A DNA stretch of 64,000 nt from Ptiloglossa arizonensis (GCF_051014685.1 NC_135054.1:9366001-9430000), one strand, 5' to 3'; positions 13,025 through 27,108 are shown, numbered from the stretch's first letter. Program-made: numbers and translations. The notes: generated by a model not told the origin, from the sequence alone.

Positions 13025-16000
13025 TGTGTGTGCGCGCGTGTATGCATGCGTGAATCGTAATTTTAAGTAAAAGAAGTATTTAAACTGAGATTTGTGATAA
13101 ATTTCCAGAGGTAATAGGATAAGCTACCGGTTTGACTGTGCTTTGTAAATAGTAAATAGATAATATTGTCCCCGTTTAGAGGAAACGTTTAAAGGTGTTC
13201 ATACGTCTCAATAAAATTAATTTTATTATAGATAACGATGAGAAAGGGAAGGTATGCCTTTTGCGCGACATATGTAAGATGTATTTGACGTATGCAGATA
13301 TAACGAGAAAACATTCCTTGGTAATTTTAATGCATTTAACGATGCAAGTGTATTAGTTCTTTCATACGGAATTGATATTGAAGCAGAGAGTGTTTCTTTT
13401 ATTATACTATGAACGTTCGTTCGGGTATCAAGAAATTGATTAGTCAATTTGTAAGTACGGTTTGAATGTAATTTGAAGCAGATGAATAAAACTTAAAATA
13501 TTTTAAAACACTGTTTCATGCTTAGTGTGTGTTCGATAAACACAAAAGAACAATAAAGAAAATTTTATTCCTTTATCGCGTGTAAGATAACCTTGATTTG
13601 AAATACTATTGCGCAATCTCAGATGAATGTTGTGTAACAGGTAAATGAACAATGTTGACTTATACATCCACTGATATCAAAATGTCAACAAGATATATTA
13701 TAATAGTAAATATTTATATCTGCGAGATAAAATTCCCGAGGTCGTGCTGCTTCCATTATCACACCTGCAAGATAAAATTATGTAACAGATTTTCAATATC
13801 GAATAATTTTAAACTACTAATTAATTACTCACCTCGATTTATAGGAGACTGAATTAGTTTCATTTAAAAATTTATAATAATTTATTTCAAATTGTTTAAA
13901 TTTTTAGTGTTGTTTTTTTTTAATCTTGTAGCAGAAGTTGATTATCGACACAGTTACATTAATTTTTAAGAACACTGATTATCAAAAGGTAACAATATAT
14001 ACGCATTATAAATCTCTCAGTATTGTAAAGAAAGTCCTATTGTTATAACTGTCTATTTTAAACTTGTCATTGCCTGATTTGTGCAGTATGTTTAAATGTA
14101 TATAATACATATATCTACAAAAAATCTACAACACAACTTTTTAATAGTACTTTTTTTATTACAAAGCAAAAATTATACATAATGTATATAACAGTACATG
14201 TATATAACACTTTAGGACGGAATACATTAGGGTATCGATTAATAATAGCATTGTAAACACAGGTATAATAGATATATTAAATTTTCAAATGATAGTATCG
14301 TATGTATTTAACTTATTACTATTAAATACAATATATTTAAATACATAAACAAACATAAAACAGCGCTTGTTCTACTTTAAAAAATGCTTGTATATGGAAT
14401 ACAATAAGTACTTCAACAGCCTTTTACGTAATTCGTCGAAAAAGACGAGACTTACTTTGCATAATTTAAGTTTTATAATTTAGCAAAGTAAAAAATATTT
14501 TCGCATTTGCATTTTAGTTGTTGTTACAGATCGTGATTCGCGCAATACAATAAACTTTATCAGAACTATTAAGGAAAAAACTTGAAAATAATTGAATATT
14601 AATTAAAAATTTTAGGAATATACAAAGCATGAAAAATAATTAATCACGAATATGTACATATAACATGAAATTATTAAATCCTTAAGTCCAAATTATAAGA
14701 TTTTTTTAGTTCATTGTATTACGTTATTTTTTTTACAAAATACTGATAAATCGGTTACAAAATATCGCAACCATATAAACAAAAAAAATTATAATGAATG
14801 AGAAACGTTTTACTTTTGCAATGATGTTAAATAATACAATAAAACACATGGTTCAAATTTTACTATGTCATACACTAAAAATTGTATTTTAATTTTACAA
14901 TATTAAAGACAAATTGATATAAAATGTTTTTTCACCAGAAATGAGATACGTTACTGCATCTTTCTGATTCTTCATAATAAAGAATTAATAAAAAGAATAA
15001 TAAATCATCTTTTATGAAATAATCAAATATGATTATTGATATAATAATACCGTACATATTTTCACAAGTGAAAACATACTTAATGATAAAATTTTTATTG
15101 TAGGTAAAATTTCAATTCATAGGAATGATTATAAAATTTGAATACAATAGTCTTCTCTTTTTCAATATAATTAAAGGCACTATGGCAAGTATAAAATACT
15201 ACCTCACAGGTATTTAAATACTTGTATTTTACTGTTTGGGTACCTAAACTTTATTTCTAAATTCAGAAATGTTACTATTAAAGAAAAATTGTGAAAAATA
15301 AGTTATTATTAAACTTATTTTAAAAGTTTGTGTACCCTTGATATAATGTCTTTACCTTTTAATAAAAGCACCATACATTTTTGTTTAATGTATGTATATG
15401 TTCTTATCGTACTAAGAGGGTGCAAGGTCACTTAATTTTTGTAACAATCTAACTAGCTTACTCAACAATAAATGCAGAACATATCTAGATAATTTGCATG
15501 GCAAAACGATCAAAATGCTTCAAAATATAAGTAAAATTACTATTAATAAAAAGCAAATATATAAACATGGAATAATATTTTTTTAACAAAGGAGTATTGT
15601 TTCTAAGTATTATTTTTATGCTACTGAGAAGTAATGATGTGGTTTTTAAATGATATATTTTATGTATGCAGTAAATCTTCTTAATTTGATACTTACAATA
15701 AAATATATCAGGCAAGAAGGTAATAATTTTCAAGAAATCATATTTATGTTTCATATTTTAAAACTGTTTTTAGAAAATTAACCTGACATATTCCAAGTTT
15801 ATGTAATTACACAATTCATAAGAATAATTAAATTATCTTATACTGAAAATTTTAAAAATATTAATAATTATTGAATACTTACATAAATGTAAACTATTCA
15901 CTGTTTACGAAATATATAAGTATCTCATTTATCTTGTTTTGATTTCGTATTAATTCTGATTATATTGTATTACTTCGTTTGCTAGGCAGTATCATTATAT

Positions 16001-16108
16001 TCTTGTAGGCACTCTAAGTAAATCATTATGCAGTCCAAGGAAGACGGGATTTAATAAATATCTCGATTATTCAGTACTTATCATGTGTTCCATCAAACAA
16101 ATAATACT
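12931..16108. other. Convergent intergenic region between Kidins220 and yurt
   Basis: It holds the presumed 3'UTRs of both genes. A (TA)n tract followed by a GT-rich tract begins about 60 bp after the Kidins220 stop, and AATAAA hexamers on the + strand occur near 13211 and 13487. The remainder is very AT-rich with no supported coding sequence. Confidence 0.6.
12988..13050. repeat. (TA)n / (GT)n compound microsatellite
   Basis: About 17 TA dinucleotides (12988-13021) are followed by an alternating GT/GC/AT purine-pyrimidine stretch, in the Kidins220 3' flank. Confidence 0.9.
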
Positions 16109-19100
16109 TCAGAGTTGCGTTGTAATTACTGTCTTCCTTGTAATAACAGTATGCTTGATTGGGGTTTGATCTGATGTAGTGGTTTGTAATGGATCAGCTA
16201 CGAGCCAAGGACTAATATCAGAAACTGCCGAATTATCATCCTATAACATAAAAATAATAGTCACATATCATTGATTAAAACAGTATTGTATATGTCTTAC
16301 AATTAATATTGATAAAAAACATATTGTGTAATTGATAAATGATGCGCAACTTGCACAGATCAAACAAAGCATTTCTTTTTTCAAATTACACAACTACAAT
16401 ACAAAAAACAAAACAATAGCTAGCTTGCAAGCATGAGCCACACCTTGTGAGTAAGAGTTGTAGTAGTTGTTTGTATCTCTTCGGTTTTCACAACTCTTGC
16501 TCCATTTTTGTCTGCTTCTGCTTCAATTTTCTTTTCAACAGCAGGTTGCACTTCTTTGAAGGGATTAAGTAGGCCCAAAAATGGATTTGAATCTATGAAT
16601 GGATTCGTATTTGTTTTCTTTTCCTCCTCTGTTTTTGTGTCCTCTTCTACATTTTCAGAAATATTATTAACTTCGTTGCTGTTGTCACTTGTAAATGGAT
16701 TAAATGGATTCTGCGATTGATTTGAAATTTTAGGATTTAGCTGTGTAGTCTTTTGTTCAATCTGTCCCCAACTGTCTAAAGAAAAGTGTGTTACAGTCAC
16801 AGTGTCATCCATGGATGGATTCATCGTCGTTGCTCCACTTACAGAAAGGGTCAGTTTATCTCCACCCTAAATAATGAACAATGCAAAAAAAGCAAACAAA
16901 TCACAACTAAAGCCTAGAAGCATAAAACAATAGAATAAGTAATGATTAAAAATACTTGTACGTATAAGAATACGAAGTATATTTAATGAGATATAACATA
17001 AAAATATAAAAGATATATATTTAAGTTCATAAAAGAAAATCTTATGTATATATATATATCTATATCTAATAAATATTGTTTATACACATTTTTCAAATAT
17101 GTTTTAGATTATAAGTGCATAAAGTCCAGCTCACGAGCTAACCAGCCCTTTCATGAAGTTTCTTTGACCCATATAATGAAGTTGAAAACAAATTTAATTA
17201 ATTGTTTTTAACAATTCAATTGTAATTTGATTTTTCCATTCCCAATTTAAACCAAATGACACAGTAGCAATACAAATATTTTGGATAATATGCTCTTTTG
17301 CACAAGTATATTTAGTAACATTTACATTTGTAAACAAAGTTCTTCAATTATGAGTACGAATAAAACTAAACTCAAAATTCAGTTGAGAGACAAAAATTTG
17401 GATAATGTTATGTAATGTGATATAATTTCATTAAAGTCAAATGTTAAACAGCTTAGTTCTAAGAAGGCAGGGTATTTTAATAAATCATTAAATATTGATG
17501 TACTATTTAAATAAATTTGCCATGTGTTAAATTAAAATGTATTGTTTTACACTTGTCTTTATCTAATATTTGACTTAAAAAAATATTATTTTATTTTATC
17601 TAGCCCACTAGCGGAAAAGATGTGCATCACTGCTTTAAATAAATAACTGAAATTATGCACTACGAAATTCTGATTCGAATACTACAGAGTATTCTTTGCA
17701 ATATATGTATGTGTCTATAAGATAATGCAAAATAGTTTATTTAATTAATACCAATCTAAGAAACAAATAATTTTCTATTACAATATATTTTCTGAACATT
17801 TATTTCATCATTTTGCGTGATAATTAAAGGGAAAATATTTAAAACAAATAATATAAGTAATAGTAAATAATATTGTTTTCTCACCACAGATACAATTGTT
17901 GCTGCATCAGAATGTTGATTATTTTTAGTGACAACTGTAGGCGAATCCATAGAAGTGATTGAAACTAAATTTGAATTTTTGCCCTGCTCAAGAGATTTTG
18001 CTTTTAATATATTACACTTCAATGATTCCAACGGAATAGGTGTACGAGGAGGCAATGAAGAGGTACCGCCAACTTGATTATTTGGCACTAATTGCACTTG
18101 ATTAGTCATGTTCTCAAGAGCCAAACTTGTTTTTACTGGTTCCAATTCCTTCTCACTGTTAGCAACCGTTGTTTGATTCCTAGGCTCCAGAGGTTGTTGA
18201 TCTTTGGCGAGCGATTTTAATAAAGAATCTACTAAAGGTGAAGATGTACCATGTATGCTGGAATCTGAAGACTTTGTACTACATTGACTCGATTGTCGCT
18301 GCAAAGGCTGTTCCTCGGCTGAAAGCAGAAGAATTTTTTAACAAAACTTATCTTCACCATTACATTGTATTAATACACAAATGTCTCAAATTTTCATTAA
18401 TGGAAAGAACATATATTTTTGAATTTACTGGCAGGTGGTGATGGTTGCGGTTGTTCCACTTGCTGACGTTGTCGCTCTCTTAAAACGTGACTCTGTCGGC
18501 GTGCATATCTTTGACTCGGACGTCGTTCAAATTGTACAGTTCTACGTGCTCGGTTTAATTGAGTTGTTTGGAATTCAGTTTTACCACTATAACGAAACCG
18601 TGAACCCATACGGAAAAAGTTTTGTCGTCCACTGGCACCTTTAACAGGAGCTCGTAGACGAAAGAAGGCATGATGCTCTACTGCACATTTCCACAGGTGT
18701 TTGCAAGCCTTTTCATTAACCAATCTGAATACAAATGTATGTTCTTGCTCTCCTCTTCCCTCATCATCTTCCTCTACCACAACCAGTGTTAATTTCTTTT
18801 TTTTAAAATCTAGACGACCAATCTTAGGCCAAAAGAATAAGCCTATCTTTTGTGTGCCTTCGAAAACCAAGATTCCAGTTGGAGTTAAACCCAAGGAATA
18901 TTCACAGGCATCTTTTCCGAGAACAGTGTGCATGTCTACGCCATACATATCCAGCCATTTCGCTTTACTGAGGTAAGCTGATTCAGCTTGAGCTGGACTA
19001 AGACCAGAGCACTTTGTATATTCTTCAAGTATTTCGAGTTCCATTTGTTCTGTTTGACCTGGTACAAATCGAAACTCTGACACTGTTGCCGCACTGTGTA

Positions 19101-20736
19101 TGGTAGGTTCATAGTCACCAAGTTCAGCTGAAAATATAAGCCAATTTATCTTAAAACAAATGCTAAGGTGTTACATCTTTCTTGCAACACACTATCAGTT
19201 TAAAATGCTTACATTGAAGAGCTAAAGCAGCTAACTGAACTGCAACTTGATGAGGACAATGAAGTTTTCCTTCCAAAACATCTTGCTTCAATTGCAAGAA
19301 GAACTGATATCGTGTTAATTCTTCGCGTAATGTATTAGGCTCAGATGAATAAAACTTTACTTTCAGTCGTAAAGTATATGGTGGTCCAACTACAGAAAAA
19401 AATATGTTTTCATATATTAATCACTAAATCAGAAAATTGCATCACATTTTAGATATGTAATTTTGTATAAACAAAAGACACATATAAAATATTATACATA
19501 AAAAAGAATGCTATATTTGTGATTTATAAATACAATTTGAATTTCTTTAATTATTAAAAAAAATCATACTTTTTACTTGTTTTTTTATTGGTTTTGTTGG
19601 GTCCAACCAATGTTGAACATTATTACTGTCTGTATATTGCAATCCAAAATAATCTTTCTCTATTAAATCTAAACTATAAAATACTTGTTCATATAAGTCA
19701 CTAGCCAATGCCTTTTTCTGCAACACAAAAATATTTAAATGTATATAAATTTGTATCAAAAACACAATTAGTGCAAAGAATACTAATCTTTTGTTTTATT
19801 CCCTTTCTTTATGTAGTTTTTTCTATAGAAAAAAAAGAGATACATATACACACGTTCAATTATTTGTTGAATAAAAATACAAAACTCTTTTGAAATCTCA
19901 AGAATTAGTAATTCACAGCGAAAATTAATTCTAGTATTACATTCTTCTGCATTAATCAAACATCATTTATGTATACAAATTTTTTATGTCTATAATAGCC
20001 TATGAAATAATTGAACGTATTATACAGAAAGTTCCTAAAGTAAACAGTCAATTTTGGGAATATATTTTACTCATTGTAACAATAAAAAAATATCATATAC
20101 ACATATAAAAATATTTTATTTCCAATTTATAGCCTTTTAATGTTATACATTAGAAAGGAGTTCAAATTGAACTTGTTAAATAAGGAGACTATATTAAACT
20201 TAAGTAATACTATTAGTTTTAACAATATCAAATATTGTTTAGATTCTTCAGTTTCTTTGAATGCTGAAATCTTTCCACTACTATGCAACTTCAAGGTCTA
20301 TAACTTAGAAAGGAAACACTTACAGACCTGTGTTTATTTGACATTTTGTAGCCATTGTAATTAGTAGAATATGTTCCTAAAGTTTAACCGCTTATTTTAA
20401 AAGTATCCTATATATTATAGCAAAGTTATATATAATAAATGATTGTAAAGTACAATTAATTAATACAAAATATTGTTAATTGAATTCAGATAATATTCTT
20501 CAACGAATTTTTTATTAGGAATACAAATGGTAATAATAAGGCATTATTGCCCAACAAACTATCTGACTTACTGACAACTCGATAGGCAGATCCGTCCCAT
20601 CAAGTAAAACGACTCTGCACTGAACAACATTCTTGTTGCTGAGCAATCGCTGATTTTTGATTTGAGATGACGCGGTTTGTCCGCTGACACTACGCGCCCT
20701 ACGTCGTGATAGGAACCTTAACATTTTATTTGACAT
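16109..20736 (-). CDS. yrt: Yurt / EPB41L5-type FERM protein, 7 coding exons
   Basis: The family is a cortical FERM protein that binds Crumbs and limits apical membrane in epithelia. Exons, in transcript order: 20736-20572, 19717-19570, 19389-19213, 19127-18429, 18318-17885, 16866-16444, 16240-16109; all GT/AG with consistent phase, 725 aa. FERM N, M and C lobes run from about residue 40 to 330, with family landmarks [34 protein letters not shown] and GLFFWPKI. The FERM-adjacent domain follows ([11 protein letters not shown]). The rest is low complexity. Exon 6 carries five NPF tripeptides and the protein ends in ITTQL. I start at the ATG at 20736; a second in-frame ATG at 20724 (MLRFLSRRR) may be the true start. 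The gene is convergent with Kidins220 and follows MTERF3 on the same strand. Confidence 0.95.
16867..17884 (-). other. Yurt intron between coding exons 5 and 6
   Basis: This is 1.02 kb of AT-rich intron. I see no gene, mobile element or conserved structure beyond short TA runs near 17047-17068. Confidence 0.6.
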
Positions 20737-21777
20737 ACGTATAAAGCGTTCACTGCCTAGCAAGTGATCCCAAGCTGTATCGCTACATTCCTCATTGTGC
20801 GAATATCATTTTCGCGCTACGTTGTCGTGAAATACGCTCACCTGCGCGTTGTATCATGTATAAATTCACGTGAATCACAAACAAAACGGTCACTTGTTAA
20901 GTATACATATTAAAAGGATTACAAAAAATATCTACATCGTATTTATTTTTTGGTTGACTAACCATAACAATCCACGAGACCCACAACTATCCAGAGAAGG
21001 TATACATCAGTAATACCAGAAAAAGCATCCCGACCGACTTGGTGCCATATTGAATTTCTCCCACCACTATACATCTTATACAGAAGCCTCGTGCCGCGAG
21101 CTTGACACTTCGCAGCTTTAGGAAATTAAGAAAGAAAGCGAATGTGAGATTTTCTCTCTTGTATTTGCCACAGCTGAAGTCTAACTTATGGGCTGGTGCC
21201 TTGATTAATTATGATTGTCGTGTTGTCTACGTTTAAAGACAATATTGTCTACGATTCGTATAACGGCGATAAATTTTATAATTAAAGAAAATGTTAACAA
21301 ATATTCCCTAATCACTTTTTACGTATAAAAAAAAAATATTATTTGTTGAATTTGTTAACAAGTTTACAACTAAACGGTTAAGTGAATTTCAATGAAACTT
21401 CATATTTAAGTTTTATATTCTTATTTTCATACCTAACTAGATTTTGGGCATAATTAGTTCATAGATAATAATGATTACTTCTTGTACATTTTTTTATTAT
21501 TATAATGCATACATGTTTTATTTGTAAAAAATTATTGAAAAAGTTTTAAAATATCTTAAAGAGAATTCAATTTTATATAATAACTAAAAAAAATTTAATG
21601 AAATCTTGTTCATTAGATACTTAAACCACATTAATAACATATATAATAAATGTTTTAAAATAATTTTGTGCTAAACGGTTCCACCCCCAAAGAGGTAATT
21701 AATATAAAAATGTGTACATAAAGATCTATCGTAAACGTATCTAAGGAATTTAATTTATGTAACTTTATTTATTATTA
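20737..21777. other. Region between yurt start and MTERF3 stop
   Basis: The yurt-proximal 350 bp is GC-richer than its surroundings and should hold the yurt 5'UTR and promoter. A possible minus-strand 5'UTR intron (donor GCAG|GTGAGC near 20845, acceptor near 20757) is visible but unproven. The rest is AT-rich and probably includes the MTERF3 3'UTR. Confidence 0.5.
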
Positions 21778-23122
21778 TTAACCATTAGCTTTTAAAAACA
21801 TATTAAATGTGTCAATAGAACAGTTTGCTACATATTTACAAAATTCAACATCATTGTAAGAAACTAACACTGATGGTGATACATACAATGGTTGTAATGG
21901 ATCATACTGGTCCCTTTTTAGTTGTACTAAAAATGCATGTCTTTGTTGGAGCCTTTTCTTCCTACAAAGTAAAATCTTTGAATGCTGCAATATAATCAAA
22001 TGTGATAACTTCATTTGATTATGAGCAAAATCAAAGGTATTCACTATTCTGTGTCTGGCTAAAATAGAAATAAACAATATTTTCATATAAGTGAATTACA
22101 CAAATACTTAATCTAGAAATGTAATCTTTATGTTAATTAATGTTTTAATGTTTACCAAGAATCCAAATACGGGGTGATTTAAGCAAAATATATTTTAGTT
22201 CGTTTTCATAAAAACCCATTTCCTCTTTCAAGGCAAAAGTATTATGTTTTATATGTTTCATATTATATGTTATAAGCTTTGGCTGGATTACACTTAAATA
22301 TCTCACTTGATAACCTAGCAATTTGAAAGTATTTTGAAAATAACTTAATCTGATGTCTATATCCTGTGTGTCGAAGGATAGCCATGAAGGATCAGAATTC
22401 ACTATTGTTTTTATCATCATAGGACTATAATTATGACTCCTTAAATATCTTATTCTTGTATGAAGATCATCCATATCCTCTTTGAAAATTTTTGGATTTT
22501 TGTTGATAAATCTACCAAGATTATCTGCTGACACACCACAATCGTGCAAAAATTTTAAGTATGGTTCTATGTCTTTAACAAAATCGAGGTTCAAGTACAT
22601 TTCTGTTAAATCTCTATCTTTTTCTAATTCATATAAATTCACTCCTAGTTTGATTAACTGTTGAAGTGTATATGAATCATTGGCAAATTTTGCAAAATTG
22701 TAGGTTGGTGTCGTATAAGGTCCAATATCAGAAAGATCTTCATTACAGGGGTCTAATGGTTTTGGAAGATTTTCCTCTACATCTACCAAAGCTTCGTTGT
22801 ACTCAGACGCGTCTATTTCTAATAGTGCAGCATCATGTGCGTGTTCATTCCATACTTTTATTACATTATCATTATTTTCATTATTTACATTGCATTTTAC
22901 AGGCTTGTTATTCTTTATCCTGTCTACATAACCTGTATTGCTAGACGTGACACTTTCTGGTAAGTGATACATTTTATTCGATAATTTCTTTTTAACAATG
23001 TTTGTACTAATACATTCAAACGACTTGGAATTCGTGAACGCATTTCGGACTCTTAAATTTGTAGTACCACCAGTTTTTTGATATCTTAGGCATACAAGTA
23101 CACATGATCTTGTTAACACCAT
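21778..23122 (-). CDS. mTerf3: Mitochondrial transcription termination factor family member MTERF3
   Basis: MTERF3 proteins act in the mitochondrial matrix on mtDNA transcription and mitoribosome assembly. Two exons, 23122-22156 and 22058-21778 (GT/AG, phase 1), encode 415 aa, close to human MTERF3 (417). The N-terminus is basic and hydrophobic, consistent with an import signal, followed by a poorly conserved linker. From residue ~145 the mTERF helical repeats begin, with the family-typical LGVNLYELEKD, PYLKFLHDCGV and LGRFINKNPKIF, then repeats of the KSPRIW type. The C-terminus has RDQYDP and a final helix ending in FLKANG. MTERF3 rather than another MTERF is chosen from overall length and these motifs. 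Its start faces GatA across an 829-bp divergent promoter. Confidence 0.9.
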
Positions 23123-23951
23123 ATTTCGCGTTCAAATATTGATACTAATCTTTAGAAATAAGACAGGAAAACTATCGATAGTTCTTGACTATCGAACTAC
23201 CACTGATATTTAGCCTCTACTATTGATAATCTTCGATTATCTCGCCAAACGACTCAAATGAGCGACTTGAAATCCCGTGGCAGAAATGTGAGAAAAGTAA
23301 AAGTGATACACCTATTCTCATGTATTATCCGTTTATTTAGACAAAAATGTTTCACTTTTCATTTTAAATATCTGAGGTAACTTCTTAGTTAACAAAATAC
23401 ATTAATCTTACCACATTCACTTGTTTTATGTTTTATATTTTGTTCGTTTTCAAGTATTTGACCTAACATAATATCTATAGACGATTACTTTTGCGTTCAA
23501 ATTTTTCGATACATTATGATATTTTATTTAATTTTTCATTATGTACAGCAATTATGAGTTTTAAAGAATATCACCTTATTTTGTATCAATAAAGATTAAT
23601 TTTTATATTTTTTATTTAAATTTTACATTCGTTTTTTTCCTTTTTCTTGTTTATACACAGAGTGCAATAGACACACTTATGCGGTTGATTGTAAATTACT
23701 TCGAGCGCATAAATTTAAATTACCGGTTTCCCTTTCGCAAAAGTTACTATTAATAATATTGAGAATATTATATTTAATAAATACTTGAGCAAAAAGGTAG
23801 TATTATACATTAAAGAGAAGTTTTTTTCATCGAAAAAGGACTAACTTTCAATATCTTTATTTAGTATCTCTTTATAAGTAAAGAAATTAAGGTTATGTTC
23901 TGCATAGAGGTTATAAATATTCGTTATGCACATAAGTATTATTGGTAAAAG
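23123..23951. promoter_or_regulatory. Divergent promoter region, MTERF3 / GatA, with DRE-like sites
   Basis: Two nuclear genes for mitochondrial gene expression diverge from here. A perfect TATCGATA octamer lies at 23173-23180, inside the palindrome AACTATCGATAGTT and about 50 bp from the MTERF3 ATG. ACTATCGAAC and TATTGATA-type variants follow up to about 23230. TATCGATA is the site recognised by DREF in Drosophila, which is known to control several mitochondrial-maintenance genes. Use of this site here is inferred. Confidence 0.55.
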
Positions 23952-25568
23952 ATGAATAAATTACTCTCCGCGTCAATAAAAGAAGTAAGTCAAAAAATAC
24001 AAATAGGCGACATACGTCCATCTGACATTACAAAAGCAGCTATTAAATTGACAACAATTATTAAACCACTAAATGCTTATATTACTGTAACCGAAGAAAC
24101 AGCAAAGAAACAAGCCGAAAATGCAAACTCCCGGCAAAAAAATAATGCTCTATTGGGGATGCTCGATGGAGTATCCATTGCAGTTAAAGATAATTATTGT
24201 ACAAATGGTCACTTGACAACTTGTGGATCAAAGATGCTTTCAAATTTTGTTTCGGTATATGATGCAACTGTGTATCAACGTTTGAAAGATTCTGGAGCAG
24301 TTTTAATTGGCAAGACTAATCTTGATGAATTTGCTATGGGTTCTGGAACTGTTGATTCATATTATGGCCCAACAAAGAACTTGTGGAATTCAGATCTAAT
24401 GTCAAAGTATTATTTGTGTAATCAATATAAAAACAAACATATAGAGAAACCTTCTAATGAAAATTCATGGCATATAACAGGTATAATTTATCCAAATTCT
24501 TCTACTAAATTCTTTGTAAAGAGTATATAAATTTTAGGTGGCAGTAGCGGTGGTTCTGCTATAGCTGTTGCTAGTGGTAGTTGTTATGCTGCATTAGGTT
24601 CAGATACTGGTGGTTCAACTAGAAATCCAGCATCATACTGCGGTCTTGTGGGATTAAAGCCTACTTATGGGTTGGTGTCTCGCTATGGGCTCATTCCTCT
24701 TGTAAATTCTATGGATGTACCTGGTATTCTCACAAGATATGTTGATGATGCAGTGCTTGTTCTAAACACTATAGCTGGCCCAGATAAAGCAGATTCTACA
24801 TCTGTACAAACAGAATTTGTGCCATTTAATATACCAGACACAATAGATGTTAGTAATGTTAGAATTGGAATACCAAAAGAGTATAAACTAAAAAATATAA
24901 GTTATGATGTTCAAGAATGTTGGGACAAAGTTAGTCAATATTTGACTGAAGCTGGGGCATCAGTTTCTACAGTAACAATGCCACATACAAATTATTCTAT
25001 ATCTTGTTATTCAATCCTAAATCGTTGTGATGTTGCTAGTAATTTAGCTTGTTATGATGGTCTAAAGTATGGTTACAGAACAAATGAAGGGAGTTCTTTG
25101 AATGAATTTTATAGAAAAACGAGGACAGAAGGGTTTGGTAATGTAGTTAAAGAACGTATTTTAGTTGGAAATTATTTCTTATTAGAAGAAAACTATGAAG
25201 AATATTATGTAAAAGCAATGAAAATAAGAAGATTAATCTCCAATGATTTTGATGCAGTATGGAATGATAATATTGACCTTTTACTTACTCCTACTACTTT
25301 AACAGAAGCACCAAATTACAATGAATTCATTACATTGGATAATCAAACACAATGTTTAATACAAGACTATTGCACACAGCCTGTCAATATGGCAGGTATT
25401 CCAGCAATCAATGTGCCAATTAAACTTTCTAGAAATGGTTTACCTTTATCTCTACAGTTTATTGCACCACCTTTCCATGAAAAAAGACTTCTTACAGTAG
25501 CAAAGTGGATTGAACAAAGAGTTAAGTTTCCAAGATTAGAAATAAAACATGTGTCTCTTCTCGAATAA
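23952..25568 (+). CDS. GatA: Glutamyl-tRNA(Gln) amidotransferase subunit A, mitochondrial
   Basis: GatA is the amidase subunit of GatCAB, which converts Glu-tRNA(Gln) to Gln-tRNA(Gln) in mitochondria. It releases ammonia from glutamine. Two exons, 23952-24480 and 24538-25568, are separated by a 57-bp GT/AG intron that splits the glycine before the signature motif; the product is 519 aa. The amidase signature is complete: K79 (GVSIAVKDN), cis-Ser S179 in GGSSGGS, and nucleophile S203 in [13 protein letters not shown]. Late conserved blocks include [13 protein letters not shown] and LPLSLQFI. Reading through the intron would end the protein after the first exon, before the catalytic serines. 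AATAAA (25564-25569) overlaps the stop codon. Confidence 0.96.
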
Positions 25569-27108
25569 AGTGTTATTGCACGAATGTTGTTTATTTATTT
25601 ATTTATAATAGTTAAGCGATTTATTATTATTTATAATAGTTTGATTTTACAGTTTCATTAATAATAGTACTCATCTTTTTCACAATTTATATTTGTCGAA
25701 TTAACAATCAGATCAAAATAAGCTTTTGGGTACTTGCAGTGAAGACAAGAGTACCAAATAGAAATTATTTTCTTTAATGATCTTTACAATTGTTTTAAAA
25801 TGCAATTTTTGAATGGCAGTGGGAAATAAAAAAATTCATATAATTAGCAGTAGAAGTAAGGAAAGTTCTTTTTGGAAATAAAAATAATTTAATACAAATT
25901 TAATTTAGAAATAAATAAAAATAAATTTTCATTCATTTCAAAAAAAGTTATATACAATGTGTGTCACATAACTGTCGTCACGATTTTTCAGGCACTTCCA
26001 ACAGTCTGATGAAAAAATGTTTTAGACAAAAATTAATCAGTTTTTGGGTCAGTTATAAATTCAGATATAAAAAAATTTTTTCTTGGTAAATATTATAATA
26101 GCTCTCATGTGTTGATATACGAACAAAATGTTTCCATTACTTTCTTAAAAAGATTTATACTTTTATTTAAGAAAAACTTAATTTTCTGATTTTTATTATT
26201 CTGTTTGTCCTGTATTTCTTATATGCGGTACTAGCAATGTTAAATTTTAATACTTTCCAAATATTGTTCTTTTGAGAAACATGGTTTAATACCTTTTTAT
26301 GGAAAATGACTACAGTTAAGTTGGATTGTGTCATACAAAATACTTAATTCCATTAAGGAAAATTAATTATTTCAAAATCATCTTTTATACTTCACCTATA
26401 AAAAATCTGTTAATATTACATAATATTCTTTTCCATATTAAACAAGTCTTATGAGATAAAATAGACGTTTTATGCACTAAATATAAGCATAAACGAAACC
26501 TGAGTAGTCCATAGTCTGCAAGCTTTATATTCATATATATATTGAAATAGGGACAATTAAAATCTATTCCTACATAAGGGATATTTTGACATTCTAGCAA
26601 GTTTGAATCAGCCTTTTGTACAAATAAAAAACTAATTGGAGCACTTTGCAAACGTAGGCTAAATAAATTCAAGCTTTGATATGATTAGCAATTGGAAAAT
26701 TCTATAAATTAACATGAATTCTTATAGTACATTAAAAAATAATTCTAAGTCATGAAACTTTTTATAAGAAACATATTTAACACACCAATTATACACCTCA
26801 AGCAAAATACAAAGGATTTTTAACATTTATCTGGCAAATCTATTGAGATACGCAGCAAATTTCAAATGTAAGGGTGCAAATAATTGTGAGAAATTCTATA
26901 TACATAGATACATTGTCGGAATATAATTGGTGTGCTGAATATAGTTCTTATATTAAATTTAATAACATTGAATTCTTTTTCACGTAGTATAAGAATTCGT
27001 AATAATTTAAGGAATTTTTATAACAAAAATGTTTATTTATATAAAAAAACGATTTGAATCAGGTAAACTGTGAATGTAGTTATTGTGTCGACATCTAGCG
27101 ACGAAAAT
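25569..27108. other. Intergenic DNA between GatA and the palindrome
   Basis: This is AT-rich sequence with the presumed GatA 3'UTR at its start. I see no supported gene or repeat until the palindrome boundary at 27109. Confidence 0.6.
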
